Of a stretch of 64,000 nt of DNA, positions 17,826 through 26,466 are shown piece by piece. The notes below the pieces were generated by a model, which saw only the letters and a program-made list of their open reading frames with translations, was not told where the DNA came from and did no database searches. The stretch comes from Desulfovibrio sp. JY (lineage in GTDB: Bacteria > Desulfobacterota > Desulfovibrionia > Desulfovibrionales > Desulfovibrionaceae), in contig CP082962.1 of assembly GCA_021730285.1 (NCBI GenBank), forward strand, positions 1,488,001 to 1,552,000, written 5' to 3'. Position 1 is the first letter of the stretch, and every line of letters starts with the position of its first letter. The translations under genes were made by a program, and so were the position numbers.

Positions 17826-18829
17826 TGCAACGCTTCACCGCGACGATTGTCTTGGCCGTGGGCTGCGTTTTCGTCCTGGCCGCCGCTGTCGGGGCCCAGG
17901 ACTCGCTCAAGGAACGCTCGCTTTCCGACACCCCGGCACCCGCGCACACCGCGCCCGGGACCGCCGCCCAGCCGGCGACGGGCCAATCCCGACCCGGCGC
18001 GGCCACGGTGACGCCGGTCCCCGCGCCTGCCACCGGGCAGCCCGCAGCGACCCAGCCCCAACCCGGGGCGGCCACGCCGGCACAGGCGCCGACCCAGGTC
18101 CCCGTCCAGGGAACCCACCCGGCCGCAACGCAGCCGGCCGACCGGCCGTCGCCCCCTTCCGGGGCAACGCCCATCAACGGCCACACCGACCTCACGCCGC
18201 CGCCCCCGCCACCGTCCGGCGGCGCGCCCATGGGCGAACAACCGGCCGGCTCCCCGCCGCCTCCTCCGGGCGGAGCAACGCCCATCAACGGCCAGACCAA
18301 TTTCACGCCGCCGCCCCCACCGCCTCCGTCGCCGCCCACCAAGAGCCAGACCTACAACCGCAAAGAGGTCAACCGCGAGGTCATGGGCTTTTTCGAAAGC
18401 GGTTCGCGCGGCTTGGCGGAAATGGTGGCCCGGGCCTTCAACGACCTCGGCCAGCCCTCGGGCTTCATCAAAGGCAACGAGGCCGGCGGGGCGCTGATCG
18501 TCGGGCTGCGCTATGGCACGGGCACACTCTACCTCAAGGGCCGCAAGCCGGTTCCGGTGTACTGGCAAAGCCCGTCGATCGGGCTCGATCTCGGCGTCAA
18601 CGCGGGCAAGGTCTTCACCCTGGTCTACGGCCTGACCAGTCCCGACCAGCTCTTCCAGCGGTTTCCGGGCGTGGACGGCAGCGTCTACATCCTCGGCGGC
18701 TTCGGCATGAACTACCAGCGTACCGAGGGCATCACCCTGGCCCCCATTCGTTTCGGCGTGGGGCTGCGCCTGGGGGCCAATGTCGGCTACCAGGACTACA
18801 CCCGCACCCAGGAGATCAATCCGTTCTAA
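17822..18829 (+). CDS. EipA/DUF1134-family envelope protein with proline-rich repeats
   Basis: A 335-residue secreted protein: signal peptide (about 1-25), a long Pro/Ala-rich region (about 30-180), and a C-terminal DUF1134 domain (about 185-335) reading REVMGFFESGSRGLAEMV, GALIVGLRYGTGTLYLKGRK, VYWQSPSIGLDLGVNAGKVF and ILGGFGMNYQ. In alphaproteobacteria the family founder EipA supports envelope integrity; transfer of that role here is inference. The proline region holds a repeated unit (GATPINGHTDLTPPPPPP and GATPINGQTNFTPPPPPPP, about 33 residues apart). Translation is coupled to the SGNH gene, with the AMIN protein first in the operon. Confidence 0.85.
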   Translation: MMQRFTATIVLAVGCVFVLAAAVGAQDSLKERSLSDTPAPAHTAPGTAAQPATGQSRPGAATVTPVPAPATGQPAATQPQPGAATPAQAPTQVPVQGTHPAATQPADRPSPPSGATPINGHTDLTPPPPPPSGGAPMGEQPAGSPPPPPGGATPINGQTNFTPPPPPPPSPPTKSQTYNRKEVNREVMGFFESGSRGLAEMVARAFNDLGQPSGFIKGNEAGGALIVGLRYGTGTLYLKGRKPVPVYWQSPSIGLDLGVNAGKVFTLVYGLTSPDQLFQRFPGVDGSVYILGGFGMNYQRTEGITLAPIRFGVGLRLGANVGYQDYTRTQEINPF

Positions 18830-18853
18830 GCCCTCTCTGGCCCAGATCACGCA

Positions 18854-18888
18854 CGCCCGCCTGTCCGGCTCTGGCCGGGCGGCGGGCG
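18854..18888 (+). terminator. Hairpin after the envelope operon
   Basis: CGCCCGC (18854-18860) pairs with GCGGGCG (18882-18888), with an inner CCGGC/GCCGG stem. It lies 25 bases beyond the EipA-type stop. There is no T run, so it may stabilise the 3' end rather than terminate on its own. The rest of the 299-base gap to 19128 shows no gene. Confidence 0.4.
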
Positions 18889-19128
18889 TTGCCTGTCGTT
18901 GCCTTCGACGCTTGGCGGCAGGGATGTTTTTCAGGCCGAAGCGTCAGTTTTTTTGACGGGTTGGCAGGATTCCCGACAGGTACGGCCCTGACATCCCCCT
19001 GTACCGGCGGGTATTGGCTTGTTTTTTTCGACAAGCCGACTGGCATGATTTGTGAAAAAAAGAACGCTTCGATTCCTTAAGGCGAAGCAAGACTGTACAA
19101 CAGGCGGCAATGAGCGCAAACTTGCCGG

Positions 19129-21315
19129 ATGATCGGTAACGGAGCGCGATCCGGGGGTGATGTGATCGCCCACACCATCGACTCGCCTTGCCCGGGACAG
19201 CCGGAAACGGACAACGGCCTGGGCGGGCGCGTGCCGAGCATTCTTGTGGTCGAGGACGAGCGAATCGTCGCCCTTGACCTCAAGGTCATCCTGAAACGGC
19301 TGGGCTACACCCTGGCCGGGATCACCACTTCCGGAGCCGATGCGGTGGAGCTTTGCGACGCCCTGCGCCCGGACCTCGTCCTCATGGACATCTTTCTCAA
19401 GGGCGACATGGACGGCGTGGACGCCGCCTGTGTGATCCAGTCCGAATGCGACATCCCGGTCATCTTCCTGACGTCCCACACCGACCAGGTCACCCTCCAG
19501 CGGGCCAAGCGCACCGCCCCTTACGGCTACGTGCTCAAGCCCGTGGACGAGAACTGGCTGCGCACGGCCGTGGAAGTGGCCATCTTCAAGCACCGCACCG
19601 AGCAGGAGCTTAAAAAAAGCGAGCAGCGTTACCGCCACCTGTTTTCCGGCATGCTCAACGCCTTTTTGCTCCTGGAGCTCCAGCCGCCCGACATGGGGGG
19701 CGATGGGCGGGGCAATCTGCGGATTCTCGAGGCCAACCCGTCCTTCGAGCGCATAACGGGCCTTTCCCGGTCCGAGGTGATCGGCCACCTCCTGACGGAG
19801 GTGTTTCCGGGCATCGAGCCTTTTTGGCTGGATACGCTTGGCGAAACGGCCAAAAGTGGCCGTTCGCAGCGCTTCGAGAACGTCCTGGCCGACTGCAACA
19901 TGTTTTTCCTGGCTCAGGCCTATTCCCCCCAGCCCGGACAGGTGGCCGTGGTCCTGGAAGACGTCACCGAGCGCAAGTCCGGCGAGGAGCGGCTGCGGTA
20001 CCGCACCTTCCACGACGCCCTGACCGGATTGCCCAACCGGGCCCTTTGCCTCGACCGCATCACCCGGGCCATCGAGCGGGCCAGACGGCGTTCCAATTAC
20101 ATCTATGCCCTGCTGTTCCTGGATGTCGATCGGTTCAAGCTTATAAACGACAGCCTGGGCCATCTCGCCGGCGACGAACTGCTCAAGCGCGTGGGGGAAC
20201 GGTTGCGCCACGAGGTGCGCCAACTCGACACCGTGGCCCGTGTCGGCGGCGACGAGTTCGTGCTGCTTCTGGAAGAGATCGCCACCCCGGCCGACGCGCT
20301 GCATATCGTCAAGGCCGTGCGCGAACGCCTGCGCACGCCCTTCACCATCGCCAAACGGCAGTTCTACGTCACCGCCAGCATGGGCGTGGTCCTGGGGCCG
20401 GCCGATTACGAGCGGCCCGAGGAACTCATGCAAAACGCGGCCATCGCCATGAACGAGGCGCGCAAGGCCGGCTGGGGCCGGGTGCGCGTGTTCGAGTGGT
20501 CCATGCGCCAGCGGGCCGAGCGGGTGATGGACCTGGAAACCAACCTGCGCCAGGCGCTCAATCACCGGGAATTCGTCCTGCACTACCAGCCGATCTTCGA
20601 TCTGAAGACGCTTGCGCCGTGCGGCGTGGAGGCGCTGGTGCGCTGGCGTCGTCCCACGGGCGAACTCGTGCCCCCGGACGAGTTCATCCCGGCCGCCGAG
20701 GAAAGCGGGATGATCATTCCCCTTGGCGCGATGGTCCTGACCGAGGCCTGCCGGGCCATGGGCCGATTGCGGCGCGGGGTGCTGGGCGGGAACAGCTTTT
20801 TCATGTCCGTCAACCTGTCGGCGCGGCAGTTCACCCAGCCGGATCTGGTCAAGCAGGTGGTCCAGGCGCTGCGCAACGAACACATGAAGCCGGGCGACCT
20901 CAAGCTCGAGATCACCGAAAGCGTGCTCATGGAGCACCCGGAATCGGCCATGTTGAAGCTGCGCGGGTTGCAGGATTTCGGCGTCGGCATCGGCATCGAC
21001 GATTTCGGCACCGGTTACTCCTCCCTGGCCTACCTCCAGCGCTTTCCCCTCAACACCCTCAAGGTGGACCGGGGGTTCGTTTCCGGCATGGAGGAGCACG
21101 GCAACCGGGCCATCGTGCGATCGGTCATCGGCCTGGCCCACAGCCTGGGCTACGACGTGGTGGCCGAGGGTATCGAGACGGAAAGCCAGCTTCACGATCT
21201 GGCCGGACTCGGTTGCGACCTGGGCCAGGGCTTCCTCTACGCCCGCCCCATGGAGGAGGAGGCGCTGACGAGTTTTTTGGAGGGGAAAGAGGGTGCGAGA
21301 GGGGAAACCCTTTGA
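19129..21315 (+). CDS. Response regulator with PAS, GGDEF and EAL domains
   Basis: A 728-residue cytoplasmic protein for c-di-GMP turnover. Order: receiver (about 36-155) with acidic pair in VVEDER, phospho-acceptor Asp87 in LVLMDIFLKG, Thr in IFLTSH and Lys in YVLKPVD; PAS-like domain (about 165-285); GGDEF (about 290-450) with an intact RVGGDEF active site; EAL (about 465-715) with EALVRW, NLSARQF, EITESVLM, DDFGTGYSS, KVDRGFV and AEGIET, all catalytic residues present. Which activity dominates cannot be told. ATG at 19129 starts about 35 residues before the receiver; later starts are possible. The last seven codons lie inside hairpin copy B, so the C-terminus (EGARGETL) is repeat-derived. 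Confidence 0.92.
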   Translation: MIGNGARSGGDVIAHTIDSPCPGQPETDNGLGGRVPSILVVEDERIVALDLKVILKRLGYTLAGITTSGADAVELCDALRPDLVLMDIFLKGDMDGVDAACVIQSECDIPVIFLTSHTDQVTLQRAKRTAPYGYVLKPVDENWLRTAVEVAIFKHRTEQELKKSEQRYRHLFSGMLNAFLLLELQPPDMGGDGRGNLRILEANPSFERITGLSRSEVIGHLLTEVFPGIEPFWLDTLGETAKSGRSQRFENVLADCNMFFLAQAYSPQPGQVAVVLEDVTERKSGEERLRYRTFHDALTGLPNRALCLDRITRAIERARRRSNYIYALLFLDVDRFKLINDSLGHLAGDELLKRVGERLRHEVRQLDTVARVGGDEFVLLLEEIATPADALHIVKAVRERLRTPFTIAKRQFYVTASMGVVLGPADYERPEELMQNAAIAMNEARKAGWGRVRVFEWSMRQRAERVMDLETNLRQALNHREFVLHYQPIFDLKTLAPCGVEALVRWRRPTGELVPPDEFIPAAEESGMIIPLGAMVLTEACRAMGRLRRGVLGGNSFFMSVNLSARQFTQPDLVKQVVQALRNEHMKPGDLKLEITESVLMEHPESAMLKLRGLQDFGVGIGIDDFGTGYSSLAYLQRFPLNTLKVDRGFVSGMEEHGNRAIVRSVIGLAHSLGYDVVAEGIETESQLHDLAGLGCDLGQGFLYARPMEEEALTSFLEGKEGARGETL

Positions 21316-21458
21316 AAAGGGTTCTCCCCTCTCGCGCTCTCCCCTTCCTAAACTTTATAATAATATAAATAGGTAACGGACAACGCACCGTTACCTATAA
21401 AAGTTTTTTGAAAGGGGGTCTGGGGGGAAACTTTTCGTAAGACAAAGTTTCCCCCCGG
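21295..21458. repeat. Dispersed double-hairpin element, copy B (inverted relative to copy C)
   Basis: The first hairpin (21295-21335) overlaps the end of the GGDEF-EAL gene. A 9-bp central hairpin (AGGTAACGG/CCGTTACCT, 21371-21396) and a third (about 21422-21456, stem GGGGGGAAACTTT/AAAGTTTCCCCCC) follow. About 60 bases at its left and 37 at its right match the reverse complement of copy C exactly, so rlpA sits between near-identical inverted repeats. Confidence 0.85.
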
Positions 21459-21521
21459 CCTCTTCCCTATCCCTCCCCATGGCGGGGTTGCCAGCGGACG
21501 CCCGAGCAGCTACCACAAAGC

Positions 21522-22265
21522 ATGCCGCACCGTCCTTCCAGTCTTTTTTACCGGTCGGCGATCCGTCTCGCTCTCGGCCTGGTCGCGGCCCTGGCCTTGT
21601 GGGGTTGCGCGGCCAAAGCGCCGATCCCCCGTTCCTCCCGCACTCCGGCCACCATGCGCCCCTATACGATCAAGGGCGTCACCTATCGGCCGCTGCACAC
21701 GGCCAGGGGGTATGACGAGAAGGGCATCGCTTCCTGGTACGGTCCGGGTTTTCACGGGCGTCTGACCTCGAGCGGGGAGACGTACGACCAGCACCAGATG
21801 ACCTGCGCGCACAAGCTTCTTCCCATGCAGACCATGGTGCGGGTGACGAACCTGCAAAACGGGCGCAGTTGCGTGCTGCGGGTCAACGATCGCGGGCCGT
21901 TCGTGTCCGGACGCATCGTCGACCTGTCCTTGGCCGGGGCCAAGACCCTGGGTGTCTACGGCCTGGGCACAGCCAAAGTGCGGGTGCAGGTGGAAGGGGA
22001 GGTGCCGGGGGCGACGCCGGACGGCGAATTGCCCGGCCCGTTTTTCGTGCAGGTGGGGGCTTTTGCCGACAGGCGTAACGCCGAGCGGCTGTTGTCGCGG
22101 CTTTTCGCCTCCGGCTACGCCGGGTCGCGCATCAACTACAAGGAGATCGACGGCACCCGGTATTTCCGGGTCCACGCCGGCATCTTCGCCACGCCGGCCG
22201 AGGCCGATGTGGCGCGCCTGCGTCTGGCCACGGTTTTCGACGGGGCGTTCGTCATCGCGCAGTAG
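21522..22265 (+). CDS. rlpA: Septal-ring lytic transglycosylase-type lipoprotein RlpA
   Basis: A 247-residue outer-membrane lipoprotein that binds, and in some species cleaves, denuded glycan strands at the division site. The signal ends in a lipobox (LALWGC, Cys29). The double-psi beta-barrel runs from about 65 to 160, with GIASWYGPGFHGRLTSSGE (the catalytic-region Asp/Glu and Thr-Ser-Gly-Glu motif), AHKLLPMQTMVRVTNL and VRVNDRGPFV. A SPOR domain (about 170-247) starts FFVQVGAFADRRNAERLLSRL and ends with the usual strand, and would target it to septal peptidoglycan. It stands alone between inverted copies of the dispersed repeat. Confidence 0.94.
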   Translation: MPHRPSSLFYRSAIRLALGLVAALALWGCAAKAPIPRSSRTPATMRPYTIKGVTYRPLHTARGYDEKGIASWYGPGFHGRLTSSGETYDQHQMTCAHKLLPMQTMVRVTNLQNGRSCVLRVNDRGPFVSGRIVDLSLAGAKTLGVYGLGTAKVRVQVEGEVPGATPDGELPGPFFVQVGAFADRRNAERLLSRLFASGYAGSRINYKEIDGTRYFRVHAGIFATPAEADVARLRLATVFDGAFVIAQ

Positions 22266-22273
22266 GAAAGAGG

Positions 22274-22437
22274 CCGGGGGGAAACTTTGTCTTACGAAAA
22301 GTTTCCCCCCGGACCCCCCTTCAAAAGACTTTCAAAGGTAACAGGATGCTATTCGTTACCGAGTTATATTACTATAAAGTTTAGGAAGGGGAGAGCGCGA
22401 GAGGGGAGAACCCTTTTCAAAGGGTTTCCCCTCTCGC
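22274..22437. repeat. Dispersed double-hairpin element, copy C
   Basis: It lies between the convergent rlpA and HU/IHF genes. It starts nine bases after the rlpA stop with the stem GGGGGGAAACTTT/AAAGTTTCCCCCC around TGTCTTACGA, then the spacer with GGTAAC...GTTACC, then the GCGAGAGGGG/CCCCTCTCGC hairpin (22397-22437). It is the mirror image of copy B. Confidence 0.85.
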
Positions 22438-22458
22438 ATCGCCTTTTGAAAGTGAATG

Positions 22459-22761
22459 CTACAGCACTTCGTCGGGGTTGAGTTCGGCCCGGAACTTGCG
22501 CGAGAGCCGAAACACCACCACCTTGCGCGGCGGCAGCATGATGGATTCGTTGGTCTGGGGGTTGCGGCCCTTGCGGGCTTTCTTGTCGTAGGACTCGAAC
22601 TTGCCGAAGCCGCTGACCAGAAGCGAGTGGTCCTTTTTGATGGACTGCTTCATCAGTTCGAGCAGGTGGTCGACCAGCACCTTGACCTCGGCCCGGTTGC
22701 GTTCGGTCTTTTCGTAGATGTAATCGACGATGTCGGCCTTGGTGAGCGTTTTTCCGTTCAT
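22459..22761 (-). CDS. HU/IHF-family nucleoid DNA-bending protein
   Basis: A 100-residue basic protein of the HU/IHF fold, which dimerises and bends DNA. It has LTKADIVDYIYEKTERNRAE at the N-terminus, the core SGFGKFESYDKKARKGRNP and the DNA-gripping arm ending VVVFRLSRKFRAELN. The arm tip has QTNESIMLPPRK, closer to IHF-alpha than to plain HU, but one subunit alone does not settle this. GGAG lies before the ATG at 22761, and an upstream in-frame ATG six codons earlier lacks one. Confidence 0.92.
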   Translation of the reverse strand: MNGKTLTKADIVDYIYEKTERNRAEVKVLVDHLLELMKQSIKKDHSLLVSGFGKFESYDKKARKGRNPQTNESIMLPPRKVVVFRLSRKFRAELNPDEVL

Positions 22762-22866
22762 GGCGTTTCTCCGGCGCATTGGCGGTTGAGGACCTCTGGG
22801 TGCGGCCCGCTTGAGGCTGTCGCGGTGTCGTCCATGGCGCGAGTATCGACTTGGCCGGCGCCCGTG

Positions 22867-23292
22867 CTAGGAAGTGCCAAGGGCTTGCCGTGCCGCCCGG
22901 GCCAGGGCTTCCATGGTCGCGCCGTCGGGATAGGGCTGCCCGGGCCACAGGGCCAGGCCGTCCCCGGCGCGTCGGGGAATCAGGTGCAGGTGGGCGTGGA
23001 AGACCACCTGACCGGCGGACTCGTAATTGTTCATCTGCACGTTTATGCCCGTGGCCTTGGTCGCGGCCATGATCGCCCGGCCCACCGGGGCCAGCGCCGC
23101 GAAAAGGCGGCCGCCCACTTCCTCGGGCAGGTCGAACAGGGTGGCGTAGTGGGCCTTGGGGATGACCAGGGCATGCCCCGGAGCCACCGGCGCGACGTCG
23201 AGAAAGGCCAGCACGTGCTCGGTTTCGTAAATCCTGGCGCAGGGAATGTCGCCCTTGACGATTTTGCAAAAAATACAGTCCGCTTCCGACAT
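22867..23292 (-). CDS. HIT-family nucleotide-binding protein (Hint/HinT type)
   Basis: A 141-residue cytoplasmic protein of the histidine-triad superfamily, hydrolysing nucleoside phosphoramidates or similar adenylated compounds. Visible are DCIFCKIVKGDIPCARIYE at the N-terminus (the pair of Cys common in bacterial HIT proteins), FLDVAPVAPGHALVIPK, and the triad VFHAHLHLIPR with the catalytic middle His. I chose ATG at 23292 because the HIT core starts right after it; ten extra codons back to GTG 23322 are possible. It is transcribed in the same direction as the HU/IHF gene, 105 bases apart. Confidence 0.92.
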   Translation of the reverse strand: MSEADCIFCKIVKGDIPCARIYETEHVLAFLDVAPVAPGHALVIPKAHYATLFDLPEEVGGRLFAALAPVGRAIMAATKATGINVQMNNYESAGQVVFHAHLHLIPRRAGDGLALWPGQPYPDGATMEALARAARQALGTS

Positions 23293-23426
23293 GTTTTCCC
23301 ACTTCTCCAGGGGCATCGTCACGGGACGACGCGGGGTTTGGCCCGGCGGACTGGCGGCCGGGCAAGTGCATTGACTCCCTGATAGTCAAGGAAAAGCTTT
23401 TTTTCAAGAGGCTTAGGAGAAAAATA

Positions 23427-24521
23427 TTGTTCGTATCCCCAAGTTGTCAGGAAAGTGTCGTCCCGGCGACTATTCCGGGCTGTGACAGGGGCCGTTTTTT
23501 TCGCCATCCCGAGCCGGAAACGCCGCGTTCCCGGGTCTGGCCGGTTTTTGTGACATTCCAGGGATGCCCGGGCCGCTGCCTGTTTTGCGCCCAGCATCTC
23601 CAGTCCGGCCAGGCCGCGCAGCCGCTGTCCCGGGTGCTGGCGGCCATGACGACCGAACTCGAGGCGGCCGGCCGGCAGGGGCGCGGCCCGTACGAGCTGG
23701 CGTTCTACGGCGGGGTGTTCACGGCCTTGCCCGAACCCTGGCCGCAACGCTTTCTGGAGGCGGCGGGGCGGTTTCGGGAGTCCGGGCTTATTACGCGCGT
23801 GCGCTGTTCCACGCGCCCCGACGCCTGCGCTCCCGGGCTTTTGGCGCGCCTGGCCGGGGCGGGGCTGGACATGGTGGAATTGGGGGCGCAAACCTTCGAC
23901 GACGCCGTGCTGCGGACCGCCGGCCGGGGCCATGACGCCGCCGCCGTGCGCCGGGCCGCCGCCGACGTGATCCGGGCCGGCCTTGGGCTCGGGTTGCAAC
24001 TTTTGCCAGGGTTGCCGGGACATACGCCGCAGGGGCTGGCCCGGGACGCGGCCGAGGCCGCCGCGCTCGCCCCGGAAATCGTGCGCCTGCACCCGTGCCT
24101 GGTGGTCGACGGCACGCCCCTGGCCGGGCTGTACCGGGAAGGGCGCTACGTGCCCTGGGATCTGGACACGACGCTTTGGGCCCTGGCCGACGTGTTGCCG
24201 GTGCTGTGGCGGGCGGGGGCGCGGGTGGCCCGCATCGGGCTGTGTCCCGAACCCGCCTTTCAAGCCGCCGTGCTGGCCGGCCCCGTGCATCCGGCCCTTG
24301 GCGCGCGGGTCCGGGCCCGGGCGCTGTGGCGCCTTGTCGCGGACGAGGTCCGGGCCATGGGTGGTTTCGCGGCCGGGCTGGCCGCGCCCAGGCGTTTTGC
24401 CGGTGAGTTTTTCGGCCATGCCGGGGAGATGCGTCCGGCCTATGCCGCCCTGGGCCTTGACCGGGGAAACGTCCGCTTCGAGGATCGGGCGGATTTTTTC
24501 TTGGCGGCCCGCGAGGTTTGA
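23427..24521 (+). CDS. Elp3-like radical SAM protein
   Basis: A 364-residue cytoplasmic iron-sulfur enzyme. The radical SAM cluster motif is GCPGRCLFCAQH (CxxxCxxC) near residues 47-54, followed by ELAFYGGVFTALP, STRPD and MVELGAQTFDDAVL, LLPGLPGHTPQG and HPCLVVDGTPLAGLY. These follow the plan of the Elp3/oxygen-independent coproporphyrinogen-like subgroup annotated as radical SAM in many anaerobes; there is no acetyltransferase domain. The start is TTG at 23427, supported by AGGAG at 23415-23419 and the absence of any better codon. The substrate is unknown. Confidence 0.82.
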   Translation: MFVSPSCQESVVPATIPGCDRGRFFRHPEPETPRSRVWPVFVTFQGCPGRCLFCAQHLQSGQAAQPLSRVLAAMTTELEAAGRQGRGPYELAFYGGVFTALPEPWPQRFLEAAGRFRESGLITRVRCSTRPDACAPGLLARLAGAGLDMVELGAQTFDDAVLRTAGRGHDAAAVRRAAADVIRAGLGLGLQLLPGLPGHTPQGLARDAAEAAALAPEIVRLHPCLVVDGTPLAGLYREGRYVPWDLDTTLWALADVLPVLWRAGARVARIGLCPEPAFQAAVLAGPVHPALGARVRARALWRLVADEVRAMGGFAAGLAAPRRFAGEFFGHAGEMRPAYAALGLDRGNVRFEDRADFFLAAREV

Positions 24522-24605
24522 CTTTGGTCAGCCTCTCGTGCGACACATTATCACGCAGGGGTACGCCCCGGCGAGGACGAACCGTCAAACGTCTGGTGGA
24601 AGATC

Positions 24606-25115
24606 ATGAAGCGATGCATTTTGGCCCTGGCCTGCTTTGCCATGCTTGCACACGCCTCGGCTGTCCGGGCGGATACGCCCAACATACGGCAAAGCATCAA
24701 CTATTTTATGAACTACTTCAACGAATCCGTTGTACAGGCCATCCATCTCAAGGAATACGAGCAGCGAGAAAAGCTCACCCAGAAGAGGCCGTATGCCCCG
24801 GAATACGTCTTCATCATGGATATGAACGCCCGCGTCGAGAAGACCCTCGGCCTGGTGCTCAATCTCTGTGATATCTATTATATTTACAACAAGACGACCT
24901 ATTGCTTCACGAAAGACGAGAAGAACTATCTTTTCGATCGTATCGACAATATCATGGATACGTTGCAAAAGATTACGGAAACGCCCTACAACGTCGATCC
25001 CGGTCTGGTCGCGGACAAGAAAGGCTTCGTCGGCAAGAACATTGTCGAGTTCAACAAGCGCATCCAGGATCTGCGCGCCTTCATCAAGACCTCCCTGGTG
25101 GTTTTTCAGCGTTAG
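24606..25115 (+). CDS. Exported helical protein of unknown function
   Basis: A 169-residue protein with a clear signal peptide (MKRCILALACFAMLAHASA, cleavage after VRA near 22). The mature part is predicted largely helical, with paired cysteines (NLCDIYYIYNKTTYCF) and many Tyr, Asn and Lys residues. That composition is AT-richer than most neighbours and may mark a recent arrival. GTGGAAG precedes the ATG. It is followed by repeat copy D. No family recognised. Confidence 0.7.
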   Translation: MKRCILALACFAMLAHASAVRADTPNIRQSINYFMNYFNESVVQAIHLKEYEQREKLTQKRPYAPEYVFIMDMNARVEKTLGLVLNLCDIYYIYNKTTYCFTKDEKNYLFDRIDNIMDTLQKITETPYNVDPGLVADKKGFVGKNIVEFNKRIQDLRAFIKTSLVVFQR

Positions 25116-25182
25116 AACCTGTTCTGACCTGCACCGGGTGACCTGTTTCCCCTGAAAGTTTTTCTTCGAGAGCTTCCTTGGA

Positions 25183-26466
25183 ATGCATGCTCGCGAGGCG
25201 ACACTCATCACGGCGAAAAGTTTCGGAAAGGGAGAGCGCGAGAGGGGAGAACCCTTTTCAAAGGGTTTCCCCTCTCGCCTGCCCCTTGCATCCCTTCCTC
25301 TCCCCCTCGGGCCGTACGCCATAACGGCCCGGCGCATCGTCACCCGGCTGCCGCCGGACGGGCCGCCGGAGCGCCTGGACGATGGGGCCGTGGTGCTGGC
25401 CGGCCGGCGCATTCTCGACGTCGGTCCCCGCCGCCGGGTCCTGGCCGGATTTTCCGGACCCGTTACCGACCTCGGCCCGGCCACCCTTGTTCCCGGACTC
25501 GTCAACGCCCACGTCCACCTGGAGCTGTCCCGGCTTCGCGGCCTGTCCCCGCGCGGGCTGGGCTTTCCCGCCTGGGCCGCCTGGCTCATGCGCCAGGATT
25601 TGTCGCCGCCGTCCCCGGACGTCCTCGACGCGGCCGTGTCGGAAATGGTCGAAACCGGCACCGGCGCGGTCATCGACGTGGGCTCCCGGGCCGGTCCGGC
25701 CGTGGCCGAGGCCCTGGCCCGGGCCGGGTTGTCGGGGCTCGTCTGCCACGAATATTTCGGCTTTCGCCGTCTGCCGCCGGCGGATATTCCCCCGAAGCTC
25801 GTCGCGGCCGTGGCCGACGCGCCGGGGCTTGCCGCCGCACCCAGCGGCCATGCCCTCTATTCCACCAGCCCCGAGAACCTGGGCCGGGCCAGGGAGGCCT
25901 GCCGGCGTCTTGGCGCGCCGTTTTGCCTGCATCTGGCCGAACAGGCCGGGGAAACGGCGCTTCTGGCCACGGGCGAGGGCGAGCTGGCGGAACTTTTGCG
26001 CGGCCGGGTCCTGCCACGGGGCTGGCGCGCGCCCAGGCGTTCCCCGGTGGCCGAGGCCCGGGCCCAGGGGCTTTTGGGGCCGACCACCCTGGCCGTGCAC
26101 GCCGTGTGGCTGGATGCGGCGGATAAAAAGCTTTTGGCCGATACCGGCACGACCGTGTGCCTGTGTCCGCGCAGCAATGCCGTCATCGGCGTGGGCACGG
26201 CCGACGCGCCGGGCCTTCTCGCCGCCGGCGTGCCTTTCTGCCTGGGCACGGACAGCCTGGCCTCCAACGACGACCTGAACCTGTGGAACGAGGTCCGGGC
26301 GCTTTTCGCCGCGTATCCGGATTTTTCCGGCCGGGCGGTGCTCGCGGCTCTGAGCGCCACACCGGCCCGGCTGCTTGGCCGGGAGTGCGATCTGGGACTT
26401 TTGGCTCCCGGAGCCATGGGCGGGGCGGCCATGGTCCCGGACGACCTGACGGAGCATTTCCGCTAG
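25183..26466 (+). CDS. Amidohydrolase-family deaminase/hydrolase; N-terminus overlaps a repeat
   Basis: A metal-dependent amidohydrolase of the cytosine deaminase/chlorohydrolase branch. Metal ligands and catalytic residues are in VNAHVHLELSRL (HxH), FCLHLAEQAGE, LAVHAVWLD and CLGTDSLASNDDLNLWNEV. This layout resembles adenosine- or aminodeoxyfutalosine-deaminase-type enzymes; the latter serves menaquinone synthesis, but nothing nearby confirms it. The start is uncertain. The frame opens at ATG 25183 with no ribosome site, and codons 11-32 come from hairpin copy D; the first codons that look native follow at about 25300, where only rare start codons (CTG at 25279) are available. Either the repeat was fused in frame or initiation is unusual. 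Confidence 0.78.
   Translation: MHAREATLITAKSFGKGERERGEPFSKGFPSRLPLASLPLPLGPYAITARRIVTRLPPDGPPERLDDGAVVLAGRRILDVGPRRRVLAGFSGPVTDLGPATLVPGLVNAHVHLELSRLRGLSPRGLGFPAWAAWLMRQDLSPPSPDVLDAAVSEMVETGTGAVIDVGSRAGPAVAEALARAGLSGLVCHEYFGFRRLPPADIPPKLVAAVADAPGLAAAPSGHALYSTSPENLGRAREACRRLGAPFCLHLAEQAGETALLATGEGELAELLRGRVLPRGWRAPRRSPVAEARAQGLLGPTTLAVHAVWLDAADKKLLADTGTTVCLCPRSNAVIGVGTADAPGLLAAGVPFCLGTDSLASNDDLNLWNEVRALFAAYPDFSGRAVLAALSATPARLLGRECDLGLLAPGAMGGAAMVPDDLTEHFR
25214..25278. repeat. Dispersed hairpin element, copy D (partial)
   Basis: It retains the GAAAAGTTTCGGAAAGGGAG spacer end and the GCGAGAGGGG/CCCCTCTCGC hairpin (25238-25278); the second hairpin is missing. Its sequence is in frame with the amidohydrolase that follows. 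Confidence 0.8.

Noticed and set aside
18150-18345. Repeated units considered as a CRISPR-like array
   Set aside because: They are in-frame proline-rich coding repeats without uniform spacers. No CRISPR array or cas gene was seen anywhere.
23293-23322. Ten-codon extension of the HIT protein to GTG 23322
   Set aside because: Family homology starts right after ATG 23292 and the extension is not conserved-looking.
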